A stretch of DNA of 27,756 nucleotides, taken from Spirochaetia bacterium UBA5550. Lineage in GTDB: Bacteria > Spirochaetota > UBA4802 > UBA5550. The position numbers and the translations under genes were made by a program. Location of the stretch: the NCBI GenBank assembly GCA_002425885.1, contig DINC01000117.1, positions 560 through 28,315 of the forward strand, given 5' to 3'. Shown here one piece after another: positions 17,568 to 25,623 of this stretch; within the stretch, counting starts at the first letter, position 1, and each line of letters begins with the position of its first letter. The notes under the pieces are model-generated. The model was not told the origin of the DNA, did no database searches, and saw nothing but the letters and a program-made list of their open reading frames with translations.

Positions 17568-18347
17568 TTATGATTTTGTTATCCACTGATACCCTTTATA
17601 AATATAGAAGATACCGATGATTATAACTGACACAGAAAAAACAATTTTAATCAGACGGACAGGGAGAAATCTTGCGACATAGGGGCCTATCTGCCCCCCT
17701 ATCAGCACTCCTGAACCTGTAAATATCCACAACTCCCACATTATGAGCCCTGCCTGAAGATTCAGTATTGTTATAATCCAGTCAGCTGTGGCCTCAACAA
17801 GTATAGCTGTTGCATTGGCTCTTTTAGTTTTTACATTAAGCCCCTTTTCAAGGAGAGGCTGAGACAACTCGCAAACACCTGTGCCAGTGGAAGCTGAGAA
17901 AAATCCTCCGATTGGCGGAATCCACATTAAAGGGTATATATCTTCAACGGGAAGATTCTCTTTTGTACCATAAAATTTTCTAACGGCATTAATGAACTGC
18001 ATGCTGGCAATAAATATTATTATAAAACCGAGAACAAGCTTCAGAAGATTTCCGTTTATTACAAGAAGGGCGTGATTACCAAGCACAACACCAGGTATTG
18101 TGAGCATAACCATTGTAAACCCCACAGGGAGTTCCACCATTTTATAATAGATGTAGCGGACTGCCCCGCTTGTCATTCCGATTGTCTCAGTGGCAATCCC
18201 TGTGGCCACAGCTGTCTGAATCGGCAGGTTAAGAAATATATTATATATCGGCTGAAAGAGCACACCGCCGGAGAAACCTGAAGAATTGGCAAGAACTGCA
18301 ACCACCACAGCAACAGGGAACATATACCAGTATTCGAAACTCATCAC
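17568..18347 (-). CDS. TauE/SafE-family membrane permease
   Basis: 259 residues, about eight hydrophobic segments, standard TauE/SafE length. The N-terminal half has the family's G-F-S-G-G and A-T-G-I-A-T-E stretches; the second half repeats the pattern around G-G-F-F-S-A-S-T-G-T-G. Family members are proposed to move sulfite, sulfoacetate or other small organosulfur or carboxylate anions across the inner membrane; the substrate here is unknown. The start is GTG at 18347 (overlapping the upstream stop as GTGA) or ATG at 18344 (TGATG); both imply coupling to the HAMP gene. The receptor-like gene follows after 12 bases. Confidence 0.9.
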   Translation of the reverse strand: MMSFEYWYMFPVAVVVAVLANSSGFSGGVLFQPIYNIFLNLPIQTAVATGIATETIGMTSGAVRYIYYKMVELPVGFTMVMLTIPGVVLGNHALLVINGNLLKLVLGFIIIFIASMQFINAVRKFYGTKENLPVEDIYPLMWIPPIGGFFSASTGTGVCELSQPLLEKGLNVKTKRANATAILVEATADWIITILNLQAGLIMWELWIFTGSGVLIGGQIGPYVARFLPVRLIKIVFSVSVIIIGIFYIYKGYQWITKS

Positions 18348-19135
18348 TCACCATCCTCATACGGATCGATGTCCTTATAATCACCTAACACTCTGTCAAT
18401 CTCTCTCTGTTCAATCTCAGTGCGGATCGCGTAAGTTTTATACATCTTCATAAAAGTTTCAAGATTACCCAGATCAAACATAATCCCCTCAAGCTGCTTA
18501 ACCACATCACCCGATAGATTTACAATTGCACGGTAATCGGAGATCTTCATTCGCCTGCTTTCAAATATTACATCAGCTTTGCCGTCACCTGTAATTGATG
18601 ATATTTTCTGCACAGCTTCATCCAGTTTTGCTTTATGTCTGAAAATCTCCTGGCGAATCTCCATAATCATATCCTGGAGATTCACATTCATATGATTAAT
18701 GAGCATCGCTATCTGCCCGATTTCATCATCAGTCATAACGGGGACAGTGATTGTGAGGTCCCCATCAGCGATCTTTTTTGTTGCTTCGACTATACCATGC
18801 ATGGGGGAAACTATGTCCCGCGTAAACATAACGAAAGCCCCTATAATGCTCGCAAATACCACAAGGAGCAGAAGTATCATCCTGTTTCGAAGAGATGCAA
18901 TGGGCTCACCCACTGCATCCGCCAGGCCCTGCTGATTTATAAGCTTAGCGCTTTCTTTCGAAAGGGTATTCTCCGAATATGTTATGAAATTTTTGCGTAT
19001 TTCATTCTGCAGCCTGCCTGAACTGAATTCAAATATAATCTCCGCGCTGACAGATATTGACACAATAGAAATCAGTATAAAATAGAGTGTCAGTTTTCTT
19101 CTCAGCCTTGAACTTTCTTTTCTGTTTTTCTGCAT
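18344..19135 (-). CDS. Two-helix membrane HAMP protein without an output domain
   Basis: 263 residues. TM1 (about 13-32) and TM2 (about 85-105) flank a short extracytoplasmic segment of about 50 residues. A HAMP domain follows (about 105-157; I-V-S-P-M ... I-A-D-G-D-L-T, then D-E-I-G-Q-I-A). The last ~105 residues are charged and helical, but show no kinase, cyclase or MCP tip. The protein therefore probably works by contact with a partner, most simply the TauE/SafE transporter or the multi-pass receptor encoded next in the unit. The stop overlaps the transporter start. The 121-base AT-rich gap upstream shows no clear promoter pair or terminator. Confidence 0.82.
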   Translation of the reverse strand: MQKNRKESSRLRRKLTLYFILISIVSISVSAEIIFEFSSGRLQNEIRKNFITYSENTLSKESAKLINQQGLADAVGEPIASLRNRMILLLLVVFASIIGAFVMFTRDIVSPMHGIVEATKKIADGDLTITVPVMTDDEIGQIAMLINHMNVNLQDMIMEIRQEIFRHKAKLDEAVQKISSITGDGKADVIFESRRMKISDYRAIVNLSGDVVKQLEGIMFDLGNLETFMKMYKTYAIRTEIEQREIDRVLGDYKDIDPYEDGE

Positions 19136-19256
19136 CAGCCGGTCCGTTTTGCTTGATTAAAATTCAGTTAACTGCCTTTTTAATTTAATTATTTTCAATA
19201 AAAAAAACAAGATTTACTAATATGTGAAAAAAGAAGTATAAATGGGGAGATATATT

Positions 19257-20603
19257 TCAATGATCCCGGCCGCATATATTAAAAAATCTTATCAAATCAC
19301 TTCTTGATAACTCCGGGCTCTCATTAAAAAAAGCTGAGGATCTCTGCATCTTCCACTCTCTCTCAGATGAAAAAACATTATAAAATACAGAAGGGAAAAC
19401 CTGTATTTTCATCCCTTTCATAAAAGTGATTGTATCCTCAATCTCCTTTTTATCCTGCCCGGGCATACCTAAGATAAAGTAACCCCTGACATTGAGTCCC
19501 GATTTTTTCGCGCTTTCAGCAATAGAACGGAATCTGGCAGAATCAAATGGACGCCGGTTTACTGACTGCACTTCAGCAGATTGTGTTACAAGAGATATGT
19601 TCAGCTCATTAAAACCCGCGAGTTTCATCAAAGGGGGTATCTCTTCATCCAGATTTTCAAGTGATATGCCGTTCATTGCAGTGAATTCAGGGAAAAAATT
19701 CATCTTCTCTTTCATTTCAATAATTGCTGCAAGCATCTGCTGCGCATATTTTTTTGTCGGGAAAAGATTATCATCCTCAAAATTGATTATATCTGCTCCG
19801 TAATTTTCACAGCATTGCATAATCTCATTCAGCACATCTTCAATCTCCCTGCTCCTGTATCTGTTCCCCCAGATTGTTCTACCCGTACAGAACTCGCACC
19901 TGTTGGGACAGCCCCGGGAAGAGATCATAGAAACAAAATTTTTTCTGTAAGCCCTGAAGTCCCGGTGGAGCAGAAGATCCCTTGCGGGGAACGGAAGATT
20001 TTTAATATCAGGAGCATCTGTCATAGAGATTTTCTGTTCATCACTGCTCTTTGCCGAGACTATCCCGGGAATACTCTCAGGCTCCCCCCCTTTTTCGAGC
20101 AACTGTACCAACCTGACAGCGCCAATTTCACCCTCCCCCTTAATAACATAATCAACTTCAGTTTTATTAAGATAATAATCAGTGTGGAGTGACGGATGAT
20201 ATCCTCCAACCGCAACTATAGCATTTTTATGATATTTTTTTATTATAGAAATCAGTTTCTCTGCTTCCTGGTAATATGTTGTAAAAAGCGATGATATGAA
20301 ATACAGGTCAGAGGGATTATTTTTTATTCTTGCTTCAATCTCCTGCCAGCTCATTCCGTAATGCGTATAGTTTTTGAAGGGAAATCTGATTTGCGGATCA
20401 GGATGGTCAATATACTCTTTAAGATAGCTGAACTCAGAGGGGAGATCAACTACCTGTTTTTTCCCTGTGTGGCAGTTCAGAAGTTCAGGATTGTACCCCG
20501 CTTCCCGGAGTGATGACGCTATATATAATAAACCAAGGGGCTGCCGCCTGATCCCTGTTATGTAAAAATCCTCAACAGGGGGATTTACCAGAAGAATCTT
20601 CAT
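19257..20603 (-). CDS. Radical SAM protein with N-terminal B12-binding-type domain
   Basis: 448 residues. The N-terminal ~190 residues have the Rossmann-like cobalamin-binding fold pattern (M-K-I-L-L-V-N-P-P at the start, V-G-G-Y-H-P-S near 132-138), without the classical D-x-H-x-x-G. The radical SAM core follows with the cluster motif C232-x3-C236-x2-C239 inside S-S-R-G-C-P-N-R-C-E-F-C. This arrangement matches the large class that includes BchE-, P-methylase- and HpnP-like enzymes; the substrate cannot be inferred. It overlaps the upstream ferredoxin gene by four bases (ATGA), so the ferredoxin is the obvious electron-donor candidate. There is no recognisable terminator after it. Confidence 0.88.
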   Translation of the reverse strand: MKILLVNPPVEDFYITGIRRQPLGLLYIASSLREAGYNPELLNCHTGKKQVVDLPSEFSYLKEYIDHPDPQIRFPFKNYTHYGMSWQEIEARIKNNPSDLYFISSLFTTYYQEAEKLISIIKKYHKNAIVAVGGYHPSLHTDYYLNKTEVDYVIKGEGEIGAVRLVQLLEKGGEPESIPGIVSAKSSDEQKISMTDAPDIKNLPFPARDLLLHRDFRAYRKNFVSMISSRGCPNRCEFCTGRTIWGNRYRSREIEDVLNEIMQCCENYGADIINFEDDNLFPTKKYAQQMLAAIIEMKEKMNFFPEFTAMNGISLENLDEEIPPLMKLAGFNELNISLVTQSAEVQSVNRRPFDSARFRSIAESAKKSGLNVRGYFILGMPGQDKKEIEDTITFMKGMKIQVFPSVFYNVFSSEREWKMQRSSAFFNESPELSRSDLIRFFNICGRDH

Positions 20604-20899
20604 TTCCGGAATTTGAAACTGAATCTGCTTTTTTTCGGCTTGAGCATATTCTCATTTATACTTTTAATCATGCTGCTGCCGGCCTTTGCATTGAGCATTA
20701 TTGCAATCTGCCTGCAGTTTATCACACAGGCTTCGCAGAACATACAGTCATCTGGCCTGGCGACAAAGGCAACTTTTACTTTACTGCCGTCACACCTGTC
20801 ACGCATTTCGATAACCTTCATAACGCAGGCATCCGCACATTTACCGCAGCCGTTACATGCTTTTTCATCTATTATTAAAGGGCTTCTGTTTTCAGTCAT
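20600..20899 (-). CDS. 2[4Fe-4S] ferredoxin-like protein with basic tail
   Basis: 99 residues. Two complete cluster motifs: C15-x2-C18-x2-C21-x3-C25 and C52-x2-C55-x2-C58-x3-C62, separated by a 26-residue insert longer than in minimal clostridial ferredoxins. The C-terminal ~25 residues are rich in Lys/Arg/Phe, with several K and R in the last dozen. GGAGTG lies about 12 bases before the ATG. The gene overlaps the radical SAM gene by four bases, so it is probably that enzyme's dedicated reductant (inference). A perfect TTGACA lies upstream on this strand (20953 to 20948), but no good -10 follows at normal spacing. Confidence 0.9.
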   Translation of the reverse strand: MTENRSPLIIDEKACNGCGKCADACVMKVIEMRDRCDGSKVKVAFVARPDDCMFCEACVINCRQIAIMLNAKAGSSMIKSINENMLKPKKSRFSFKFRK

Positions 20900-20979
20900 G
20901 AATATTATTCACTCCGTTAAATAACAGATGCTCTGATTAAAATTTCATGTCAATCTTTTTCATTACCCGGCATATACAC

Positions 20980-21007
20980 AAAAAAACAGATTCCATAACG
21001 GAATCTG
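20980..21007 (-). terminator. Intrinsic terminator of the 792-aa/PSD/Lgt-like operon
   Basis: On the minus strand a perfect 8-base stem (CAGATTCC at 20987-20994 with GGAATCTG at 21000-21007), with a 5-base loop, is followed at once by seven T residues (20986-20980). A smaller dyad, CCGGT/ACCGG with a 4-base loop (21033-21046), lies between it and the Lgt-like stop codon. Confidence 0.88.
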
Positions 21008-21057
21008 CAAACGGGGGAAAACTTTCTGAATGCCGGTATAAACCGGTATGATAACTG

Positions 21058-22110
21058 TTAAATTCTCTCTGAAACCACATACAGAGAAATTTCCGCTGCT
21101 GTTACACTGCTTATACCTGTGTAAAGCAATGAACCTGTCCACATAGCACCGAGCAGTATAAAGAGTGCCGGATCCCATATAAAAACGAGGCCATTATAAA
21201 GAACCGGCTCCACTGATGCCGAAGGATTAAAAATCATAATGTATACCGCATAATAAAAAATCAGAAAAAGACTCATAAGCTGATATGCAGAAATCTTTGT
21301 ACATCCTCTGTAATCAGAACGGAGAAATTCTGATAGGAATCTCCACCCCTGTGTAACTGTAAGAGAGACAAAAAATGAAATTATAAAATTTCCATTAAAA
21401 AACAGATATACTGATATGCATGCTGTCACTGTGTATAACACAGCAGTAATCCCCTGCACAGGGACAACAGGGCTCCCGTCAAGATGATCGTGATATGAAA
21501 TTTTTTTTGTATGTCCGGAGAATATAAAGTTCCATTTGGAAAATATCTCCCTGAAAAAAAGCGGGAGTTCCGAAACCGGCTTACCGTAACAGCATCCGAA
21601 ACTGATACAGGCAAGCCTGCCAATACCCTCCCCTATGGCGTATGCTGCTGTAAGAGATGCTATAATTACAATTTCATTAACTTCAGCAAGCCTGTTCCCC
21701 GCGAGCAGTAAATTATAACCTTTAATAATCCATGGTGCAGCAGCAAACATCACAAAAGATGCGCCGCCAACAGTTATTGTATTTTTTTTTCTCTCTACAA
21801 TATAGGCCATAATTTTTGCAGCAGGGATGAATAGCGCCATAATTCCTATTGAAACGCCCCCTATGGTGATCCAGGTTTCCCCTGCTGATGATGCAAGAAT
21901 AAAGAAAAGCACCATTGCAAAAACATACCCCGTTGAAAGTATTATACCGTAATAAGTAATATTAACCCCTCTCCATCTCCCGTTTACATTTTTATGAACA
22001 GGTATTGAAGCAAAGACCTGCCACCTCTCACCCGGAAGAAACCTGAATGCAAAAAAATAAATTATCAGAAGTACTGAACAAATTGAAACTGAAAATAATA
22101 TATTAATCAT
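21058..22110 (-). CDS. Lgt-like (prolipoprotein diacylglyceryl transferase family) membrane protein
   Basis: 350 residues from the ATG at 22110, chosen because AAGAGGAA lies just before it; the longer frame (from 22173) would enter the PSD gene. Multi-pass, about seven to nine hydrophobic segments. The family signature region is present as G-x-G-R-L-A-C-I-S-F-G-C-C-Y-G, with Arg165 where Lgt has its essential Arg, but the classical G-R-I-G-N-F-x-N-G is replaced by a Cys-rich version. A G-G-A-S segment earlier may match the H-G-G loop. The Cys-rich variant is seen in Lgt-related proteins of uncertain activity, so lipoprotein lipidation is only one possibility. Last gene of the unit; terminator at 20980-21007. 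Confidence 0.78.
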   Translation of the reverse strand: MINILFSVSICSVLLIIYFFAFRFLPGERWQVFASIPVHKNVNGRWRGVNITYYGIILSTGYVFAMVLFFILASSAGETWITIGGVSIGIMALFIPAAKIMAYIVERKKNTITVGGASFVMFAAAPWIIKGYNLLLAGNRLAEVNEIVIIASLTAAYAIGEGIGRLACISFGCCYGKPVSELPLFFREIFSKWNFIFSGHTKKISYHDHLDGSPVVPVQGITAVLYTVTACISVYLFFNGNFIISFFVSLTVTQGWRFLSEFLRSDYRGCTKISAYQLMSLFLIFYYAVYIMIFNPSASVEPVLYNGLVFIWDPALFILLGAMWTGSLLYTGISSVTAAEISLYVVSERI

Positions 22111-22123
22111 TAAATTCCTCTTA
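22111..22123 (-). promoter_or_regulatory. Ribosome binding site that fixes the Lgt-like start
   Basis: AAGAGGAA on the minus strand, with its GAGGAA core at 22120 to 22115, is 4 bases before the ATG at 22110 and abuts the PSD stop codon (22121-22123). This supports start at 22110 and coupled translation. Confidence 0.65.
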
Positions 22124-23119
22124 TCGTAATGCTTTACCGATTGATGACCTGACTTTAATCTCTGTTTCAACAACGGGCCTGGAAAAGCTCTTCATAAAGC
22201 GGGTTTCAATTCCGCTTTTTACACAGTTTTCAATAAGGTCACTGTCAAACTGCATCCTCCCCTTTTCAAAGATCAGTATATCAACAGAGCTCCCCGGCCT
22301 GAAGAGACTCTTCGGCTGCCCTTTCTTAAGAAACATCCCGTGCATCAGGGGTGACGGGCTTTCATATCCCCTTTCCGAATAGCATTGAACTATATCGCCA
22401 ATCATCAGGGCTGCCACTTCAATCATTGCAACTTTACCGCACCCTGTGCCGCCCCTTACATCCGTATCAATTATTGTTACCACTCTTTTATTCCTTGAAT
22501 AAGCTTTATTCACAGCAAGTACTGCACCGGGATTGCAGGAATTATAAGCGCCATCTATCTCATAAAAATCCGCAACTATTCCTGAAACAGGAACATGGCT
22601 GTAATGATATTTATCCGGAGTGAGCCTGAATACCGCATAGTCACCGTTATTAAATAACGGGCTCCATCCCCTCTTTACATCCAGAAGATCCTCCAACGAA
22701 AAAAATTTCTCTTTCAGAAAAATGAGACTCTCTGATTCAAAAGAACCGGTGATGATCCTTGAATCTGCCGGAGAGACAACTGCGTTCTCTTTCAACGGCA
22801 TGGGCCTGCACTCCCCGTACCGGATTTTTCTTTCAAAAAATTTTCTGGCTGTATCAAGTGATTCAACGGAATCATAAAATTCTGTTATATCTATATCTGA
22901 TGATTTCAGAAAACCTGCCCCCCCGGTGAGCCATTTACCTGCGGGAAAATCGTAATTAATCCATGCCATTAAAGAAGAGAGACGCTTTGATGTAACCAGC
23001 CTATAAACAAGGGAACTCTCCTCCCTCATAACTGAATAAAGATAATTAACCAGGCGGTCGTGATAAAACTGTTCATCCGCAACCTCCCCTGTTTCCCTGA
23101 CTATATACTGATGCTTCAT
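22121..23119 (-). CDS. psd: Phosphatidylserine decarboxylase family protein
   Basis: 332 residues. Family hallmarks in order: S-P-A-D (116-119) with the catalytic Asp; H172-x2-H175-x-P in K-Y-H-Y-S-H-V-P-V-S-G; and the self-cleavage site G-S-S-V (276-279), where Ser277 would become the pyruvoyl group, followed by about 55 residues of alpha chain. These predict decarboxylation of phosphatidylserine to phosphatidylethanolamine at the inner membrane. An N-terminal ~100 residues precede the core, as in longer PSDs. No pssA is adjacent; instead the gene is flanked by an unknown 792-residue protein and an Lgt-like protein, so a different substrate is possible. AGG sits directly before the ATG, a weak ribosome site. 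Confidence 0.88.
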   Translation of the reverse strand: MKHQYIVRETGEVADEQFYHDRLVNYLYSVMREESSLVYRLVTSKRLSSLMAWINYDFPAGKWLTGGAGFLKSSDIDITEFYDSVESLDTARKFFERKIRYGECRPMPLKENAVVSPADSRIITGSFESESLIFLKEKFFSLEDLLDVKRGWSPLFNNGDYAVFRLTPDKYHYSHVPVSGIVADFYEIDGAYNSCNPGAVLAVNKAYSRNKRVVTIIDTDVRGGTGCGKVAMIEVAALMIGDIVQCYSERGYESPSPLMHGMFLKKGQPKSLFRPGSSVDILIFEKGRMQFDSDLIENCVKSGIETRFMKSFSRPVVETEIKVRSSIGKALR

Positions 23120-23148
23120 CCTGTAACCGTGTTTTATACTAAAATTTT

Positions 23149-25527
23149 TTAAGCTGCCGTGTAATCCAGCATGTCAATTTTAAGAGAAATAAGAAGGAGG
23201 TGAATTGCTGACCTCAGAAATAAAACAGGTATATCCCCTGTCATAAGCTCCCCCCTGTGTGATTCCACAAAATCTGCCGCCCCTTTAAGGCCCAGAACAT
23301 TTCCCAGTGCTGACTGTATCTCCTGCGGGAGTGAATCATATTTTTTATCGATACCCTCTGCACATTTTACAAAAATCTCAAGGGATTCAATCATATGCTT
23401 TTCCCTTAGGTTCTCCCTGTAATACTTCTCCGCACAAAGATTAAATTCATCAGACTTCACATTCAGAGCTTTCTTCTCCCCTGCAAGGTCCATCACTCCT
23501 TTATTAATCCTGGCAGATGCTGAATAAATCTCCGGCCTATTTACCCGGAGCTCAAGGTCTCTCATGGTCTCTTCCATTCCAAGATTCTCAATCAAATCCG
23601 CACCATCGCGCCGCAGGAGCTTAACAAGCCCCTTCTGATATTCACTGATATAAACCCGGGTGTAGCCCTGATACCTGCTGCTGTTTCTGCATCCTGCAGT
23701 CTGTTTTAATATTTCTCCCATAAATAAATTGCTGTTGTTTTTTCTTACATAAAAAGTCGGTATACCGATAGATGAACCGAAGATTATCTGCCTCCTTTCA
23801 CTCTCATTTTCTGGGGAGTCAGGTATACTGCTGTGTGTTATCCCGCCATTCAGTATATACTTATACGCAAGAGCTGTAATCAGTATCTGCAGGTTTACTG
23901 AATGCTTCAAATCACTGTTAAGGCTTTCAAAGAGCGAATAGTATCTCCCCTCAAAACCTGTGTACCCGTTTTTCGCAACGCTTCTGAGCCTGTAAAGAGT
24001 ATAAACGGACATGCTGCTGTCAAATATCCCCATTGATACAAGGTCCTGCTTCAGCTTTTCATCATTGCCTATAATTCCATTAAGAGCCGGGCTCTCGTCA
24101 GTACTGAGCAGTGCCACAAGATAATCGATTAGCCTGAAATCATTTACATAATCACCCCTGAGACGGAATGTCCGTGCCATGAAGCGCTCAAACCATTCAG
24201 GCCCGAAGGGTATTACAGAATTCCCGAAGATCTTAATATCAGCTTTTTTAAGCCATCTGCGCCAGATCATCCTGACATAAGTATAATCCAGTTCATGGCA
24301 GAGAAAGCCCAGCACCTTCTCCGGGCGAAAATCCTCGTAGCCTAATCTGTACGGAGCAGCAGTGTAATTCCCTGTGAATAGAGGAATGAAATGCTCATAA
24401 ATTTTAATCGCAAGATCACCGAAATACTTTTCGTAAACAGGACCGTAACCTGTATCTCCCCTTTTCATAAGAGAATTAAGCTTCCTGCTTCCGATACTTA
24501 TATGTGTGCCGTTATTTGCCAGGCTTATGTTGGAGATCCCCTTAAGGTAAACCCTGTTATCAGGCAATATCCCCGCCTCCTTCAGCTTAAGAATTGAATT
24601 GAGGCTGCTGCGTGACAGCACCTGATGGCAGAGATTCATGTACGCATGCTTCTCCTCCCCCCTGTCCCATCCTGAAAGGCAGGGGCTCATAAAAAGTTCC
24701 CTGTAAAATGAATCTGTCACCAGCTCATTGAGCCTCTTCTGCCTTACCGGCGGATGAGGTGAAAAATAGAGAGAAACCTCCTGCCCGTTTGCCGTAAGCC
24801 CGAACTTTTTATTTGCATACATTACAAGCATCTGGGTAAGGAGATAGCTCTTCAGGTTCTGTTCCATTATATTTTCTGAAACAGTTTTTCCTCCGCCGTT
24901 TTGAACAGGGAAGAATGAAACTATTTCCGGAGATGTATTATCATTAAGATAGCAGCTGAGATAATCCTCGCCGCTTTTCCTTATAACATGGTGTATAAAA
25001 GTTTCACCGCTTACAGCGTCTGCAAGGGAAAGTTTCAGCAGATAACTGACAGGGACTCTGAGGTTCTCCACACCATTATGCATAACAGTAAAATTCTTTG
25101 CATCAAGCCTCTCCCCGCTGTCGGGCTTCCCTTTGTCAGATTTAAGATCTCCTCTGAAAACATTATCAGCATACCGGCTCAGTGTATTACGCGGAAACCT
25201 GACCCAGCTGTTCTCCCATATTCCGCTCCTGTTATCGTCAATAAATTCAGAAATCTCCTCAATTCTCTTACCAGGAAGATCTCCTCTTTCACTTCTTTTC
25301 ATCAGATTTCTGAGATAACGGGATTCCCTTATAGAGATCGCCAGGTCAACATCCCCGGATCTCCCTCTCACTGCTGTCTGAAATTCATTTTCAATTCCGC
25401 AGGTAACATCTTCACCGGTATAAGGAATCTTTTCAGGATCAATACCCCCGGCTTCTCTTAAACCGAGACTGTTCCTGAACTCATTAACAGTATGAACTTC
25501 CCTTATATTATGATTGATATTATTCAT
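23149..25527 (-). CDS. Uncharacterised 792-residue protein, first gene of the PSD unit
   Basis: I do not recognise this protein. It has no signal peptide and no clear transmembrane segment, so it is probably cytoplasmic or peripheral. It mixes alpha and beta. Notable conserved-looking stretches: C-G-I-E-N-E-F-Q (43-50), faintly like the E-x-E metal/ATP loop of glutamate-cysteine ligase-type enzymes; V-P-V-S-Y-L-L-K-L-S-L-A-D-A-V (about 158-172); F-S-P-H-P-P-V-R-Q-K-R (near 255-265); and N-G-T-H-I-S-I-G. The C-terminal ~170 residues are strongly helical. AGGGGA lies a few bases before the ATG. It is followed after 29 bases by PSD and then by the Lgt-like gene, implying a role in envelope lipid or lipoprotein chemistry (inference). 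Confidence 0.72.
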   Translation of the reverse strand: MNNINHNIREVHTVNEFRNSLGLREAGGIDPEKIPYTGEDVTCGIENEFQTAVRGRSGDVDLAISIRESRYLRNLMKRSERGDLPGKRIEEISEFIDDNRSGIWENSWVRFPRNTLSRYADNVFRGDLKSDKGKPDSGERLDAKNFTVMHNGVENLRVPVSYLLKLSLADAVSGETFIHHVIRKSGEDYLSCYLNDNTSPEIVSFFPVQNGGGKTVSENIMEQNLKSYLLTQMLVMYANKKFGLTANGQEVSLYFSPHPPVRQKRLNELVTDSFYRELFMSPCLSGWDRGEEKHAYMNLCHQVLSRSSLNSILKLKEAGILPDNRVYLKGISNISLANNGTHISIGSRKLNSLMKRGDTGYGPVYEKYFGDLAIKIYEHFIPLFTGNYTAAPYRLGYEDFRPEKVLGFLCHELDYTYVRMIWRRWLKKADIKIFGNSVIPFGPEWFERFMARTFRLRGDYVNDFRLIDYLVALLSTDESPALNGIIGNDEKLKQDLVSMGIFDSSMSVYTLYRLRSVAKNGYTGFEGRYYSLFESLNSDLKHSVNLQILITALAYKYILNGGITHSSIPDSPENESERRQIIFGSSIGIPTFYVRKNNSNLFMGEILKQTAGCRNSSRYQGYTRVYISEYQKGLVKLLRRDGADLIENLGMEETMRDLELRVNRPEIYSASARINKGVMDLAGEKKALNVKSDEFNLCAEKYYRENLREKHMIESLEIFVKCAEGIDKKYDSLPQEIQSALGNVLGLKGAADFVESHRGELMTGDIPVLFLRSAIHLLLISLKIDMLDYTAA

Positions 25528-25623
25528 GCTATCCCCTATAGTCGCTGAGTAACTAAAATCTTTTTATGTAAAAAAAATGCCAGCTATATACTAAGAAATT
25601 ATAAATAAATACCGGGTGGCGCG

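Noticed and set aside
21033..21046. CCGGT/ACCGG dyad as a regulatory site in its own right
   Set aside because: Only five base pairs, lying between a stop codon and a clear terminator; most likely incidental.
22111..22173. The longer N-terminus of the Lgt-like protein
   Set aside because: It overlaps the PSD gene by 53 bases and lacks a ribosome site; AAGAGGAA precedes the ATG at 22110.
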